Assembly (NCBI GenBank): GCA_016715365.1
Contig: JADKAM010000001.1
Span: forward strand, 1,426,001-1,490,000
DNA from: Chitinophagaceae bacterium
Lineage (GTDB): Bacteria > Bacteroidota > Bacteroidia > Chitinophagales > Chitinophagaceae
DNA length: 64,000 nucleotides
Reading direction: 5' to 3'
Both the position numbers and the translations under genes were made by a program. This document shows positions 62,147-64,000 of the stretch, in pieces (position 1 is the first letter of the stretch; every line of letters starts with the position of its first letter). The notes under the pieces were generated by a model. The model saw only the letters and a program-made list of their open reading frames with translations, made no database searches and was not told where the DNA came from.

Positions 62147-62917
62147 ATGAATTTTAATCTTTCTCAAATACCGGAACGTACAAAACAACCCCGTGAACAT
62201 GGTATTACTATGGTAATGGATAAAGGCTTAAGTGTAGAAGAAGCCAAAAATTTTATGAGTGCCGCATCACCACACGTAGATGTAGTTAAGCTTGGTTTTG
62301 GAACTTCGTTTGTTACGCCTAATTTGAAAGAAAAGCTGGAGGTTTACCGGTCGCATAATATGCCGATCTATTTTGGAGGGACATTATTTGAGGCTTTTTT
62401 GATCAGGAATCAATTTGAAGATTATATCAATGTTTGTAAAGAATTTGGTGTCAGTTATATGGAAGTGAGCGATGGATCTATTGAAATTCCCCATGCTGAA
62501 AAGTGTGGTTACATTGAAAAACTGGCCCAAATTGGTGTTGTACTAAGCGAAGTGGGAAGTAAAGATGCTGCACATATTATACCGCCTTATAAATGGATTG
62601 AGCTGATGAGAGCTGAACTGGAGGCAGGTTCAACTTATGTAATAGCCGAAGCCCGTGAAGCCGGTAATGTAGGTATTTACAGAGGAACCGGTGAAGTAAG
62701 GGAAGGTTTGGTACAGGAAATTCTTACACAGATACCCGAAGAAAAAATTATTTGGGAAGCACCGCAAAAAGCCCAGCAGTTATACTTTCTGGAACTGATC
62801 GGTTGTAACGTAAACCTGGGAAATATTGCACCCAACGAAGTAATTCCTTTAGAAGCAATGCGTATTGGTTTACGTGGCGATACTTTCCATTTATACCTGA
62901 ATAAAGAAACGGTGTGA
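62147..62917 (+). CDS. Phosphosulfolactate synthase (ComA) family protein
   Basis: 256 residues of the PF02679-type family, whose founder ComA adds sulfite to phosphoenolpyruvate to make phosphosulfolactate on the way to coenzyme M or sulfolactate. Typical segments are VDVVKLGFGTSFVTPNLKEK, MPIYFGGTLFEAFLIRNQFE, VSYMEVSDGSIEIPHAEKCG, LSEVGSKDAAHIIPPYKWIE, YVIAEAREAGNVGIYRGTGE and IGCNVNLGNIAPNEVIPLEA. The TIM-barrel core is complete. Coenzyme M is not expected in Bacteroidota; a role in sulfonate or sulfonolipid synthesis is inference. The aroE start ATG overlaps its stop TGA by one base, so the two are translationally coupled. Confidence 0.85.
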   Translation: MNFNLSQIPERTKQPREHGITMVMDKGLSVEEAKNFMSAASPHVDVVKLGFGTSFVTPNLKEKLEVYRSHNMPIYFGGTLFEAFLIRNQFEDYINVCKEFGVSYMEVSDGSIEIPHAEKCGYIEKLAQIGVVLSEVGSKDAAHIIPPYKWIELMRAELEAGSTYVIAEAREAGNVGIYRGTGEVREGLVQEILTQIPEEKIIWEAPQKAQQLYFLELIGCNVNLGNIAPNEVIPLEAMRIGLRGDTFHLYLNKETV

Positions 62918-63657
62918 TGAAAACATACGGCACAATCGGGTTCCCCTTAACCCATTCTTTTTCCAGGCAATACTTTACCGAAAAAATTGAAAGAGAAGGC
63001 ATACCTGATTCTGTATATTATTCTTTCCCATTAACAACTATTGAAGAATTTCCGGCATTTTTAAAAAATACCCCTTCGCTCCAGGGATTGGCTGTAACTA
63101 TTCCTTACAAGGAAAAAGTACTTACATATGTTACTCGTTTATCTGAAGAAGTAAAACAGATAGGTGCAGCAAACTGCATTAAAGTAAGGGGAAATGAACT
63201 GACAGCCTATAACACTGACATCATCGGTTTTGAAAAATCCTTTGTAAAAAATTTAAAACCAGGTAATCAAAAAGCGCTGGTTTTAGGAACCGGTGGTGCA
63301 TCAAAAGCAGTTCAATATGTACTTAAAAAACTGGGGATTGATTTTTTTATTGTTTCCAGAAATGAAAATGAAGGTCAACAGTATATTCAATACAGGCAAA
63401 TTTGCGCTAACATCATCAATGATTGCAAAATTATTATAAATGCAACTCCACTGGGCATGTCGCCTGAGGAAAATACCTGCCCGGATTTACCTTACCATTT
63501 ATTGACACCAGATCATTATTTATTTGACCTGGTATATAAACCTCCTAAAACCTTATTCTTACAAAAAGGAGAACAACAGGGAGCTACCATCAAAAACGGT
63601 TTTGAAATGCTGATTATCCAGGCAGAAGAAAACTGGACACGCTGGAACACTGATTAA
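62917..63657 (+). CDS. aroE: Shikimate dehydrogenase
   Basis: Reduces 3-dehydroshikimate to shikimate with NADPH. 246 residues from ATG 62917 (a GTG at 62914 is also in frame). Substrate side: GFPLTHSFSRQYF and AVTIPYKEKVL with the catalytic Lys; GAANCIKV; catalytic Asp in YNTDIIGFE. The cofactor loop is LGTGGASKAVQYVL, followed by NATPLGMSPE, and NGFEMLIIQAE near the end. The length is a little short but normal for Bacteroidota. It overlaps the comA-like gene by one base, so they share a transcript. Confidence 0.95.
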   Translation: MKTYGTIGFPLTHSFSRQYFTEKIEREGIPDSVYYSFPLTTIEEFPAFLKNTPSLQGLAVTIPYKEKVLTYVTRLSEEVKQIGAANCIKVRGNELTAYNTDIIGFEKSFVKNLKPGNQKALVLGTGGASKAVQYVLKKLGIDFFIVSRNENEGQQYIQYRQICANIINDCKIIINATPLGMSPEENTCPDLPYHLLTPDHYLFDLVYKPPKTLFLQKGEQQGATIKNGFEMLIIQAEENWTRWNTD

Positions 63658-63661
63658 TTAA

Positions 63662-64000
63662 TTATTTATCTTCTAAAATTGTTTTTAATTTTTCAGGAAT
63701 AGCTGCAACTTTTTTTGCATCATAATCATAACAAACCATACCTGTTTTTGCATTCGCCAGTAAAATATTTTCATCCTTACGTTTTGCAAAGAGTTGATAA
63801 TACAATTCAAAGCCAACCCTTGATATTTCACCGGCACCCAATCTCACTTCCACCACATCGCCGTAAAAAGATTCGCTTTTAAATTCGATGGCCAAATCAC
63901 TCATGATCAACCCAATACCTTCAATTTTTAACTCGGTATAACCATATTGTTTTAACCATTGCATCCTTGCTTCATGAATGATACTTACAAAGGCATCGTT
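63662..64000 (-). CDS. Acyl-CoA thioesterase (4HBT hotdog), N-terminus cut by window edge
   Basis: The frame stays open to the right edge, with NDAFVSIIHEARMQWLKQYG reading continuously, so the gene starts beyond base 64000. The NxxxVSIIHEAR segment is the hotdog active-site helix (Asn and the HE pair) of YbgC/FcbC-type thioesterases, followed by SDLAIEFKSESFYGDVVEVR, RVGFELYYQLFAKRKDE and AKTGMVCYDYDAKKV. It should hydrolyse acyl-CoA; chain preference is unknown. It ends four bases from aroE, convergent. Confidence 0.82.
   Translation of the reverse strand, partial: NDAFVSIIHEARMQWLKQYGYTELKIEGIGLIMSDLAIEFKSESFYGDVVEVRLGAGEISRVGFELYYQLFAKRKDENILLANAKTGMVCYDYDAKKVAAIPEKLKTILEDK

Noticed and set aside
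1..64000. tRNA or rRNA genes
   Set aside because: I looked through the spacers for cloverleaf-like segments and conserved rRNA words and saw none; a covariance-model scan would settle it.

Overview
The window looks like chromosome of a Bacteroidota bacterium, most likely of the Chitinophagaceae or a near relative. The signs are a full-length SprA (the type IX secretion outer-membrane pore), proteins with type A and type B T9SS sorting domains, a SusC/SusD pair, a PorE-like TPR/propeller/OmpA protein, a short Bacteroidota-type RpoD, and promoters with the TAnnTTTG -7 box. Genes on both strands are mostly housekeeping. I see no rRNA, tRNA, CRISPR array, prophage or transposase.

Layout. 1-5.5 kb: an M20 dipeptidase cut by the left edge, a likely operon lptF / secreted Tat-type superoxide dismutase / small membrane protein, and a START-like protein. 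5.7-9.4 kb: rpoD, the dehydrogenase E2 subunit sucB/odhB and an RsmB-like rRNA methyltransferase. 9.4-15.4 kb: a T9SS-exported subtilisin with three Ig-like repeats, two envelope proteins, fabH and ruvA. 15.4-22.8 kb: sprA. 22.9-29.8 kb: hypotheticals, an SDR, a large PKD/CHU_C surface protein, an alpha/beta hydrolase and a DUF4105 membrane protein. 29.9-33.7 kb: guaB, a glycosidase-like lipoprotein and dprA. 33.8-41.3 kb: a NarL-type two-component system divergent from a YadA-head-like repeat protein and six unrecognised membrane or secreted proteins. 41.3-47.9 kb: PorE-like protein, queE, folD and two coupled outer-membrane proteins, one with a ComEA-like HhH. 48-54.3 kb: susC/susD/DUF1735-like operon and a DUF3467 gene. 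54.3-64 kb: a small element carrying a four-helix-bundle (S23/bAvd-like) gene, then radC, prs, rplY, yidC, a TPR protein, a phosphosulfolactate synthase homologue, aroE and a truncated thioesterase.

The most interesting unexplained structure is a family of short-period (7 bp, once 8 bp) repeat arrays, often in inverted pairs. One pair (7 and 4 copies of AACTAAR-type units) encloses the four-helix-bundle gene. A pair without a gene lies between prs and rplY, and another spans the guaB/DUF4105 boundary. In two genes (DUF4105 and the PorE-like protein) such an array encodes the hydrophobic core of the signal peptide. Several arrays and other dispersed repeats begin exactly at stop codons.

Four conserved genes (M20 dipeptidase, lptF, the PorE-like protein, susD) carry frameshifts, three of them at homopolymers. 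I read these mainly as sequencing or assembly errors and annotate the genes across the breaks.
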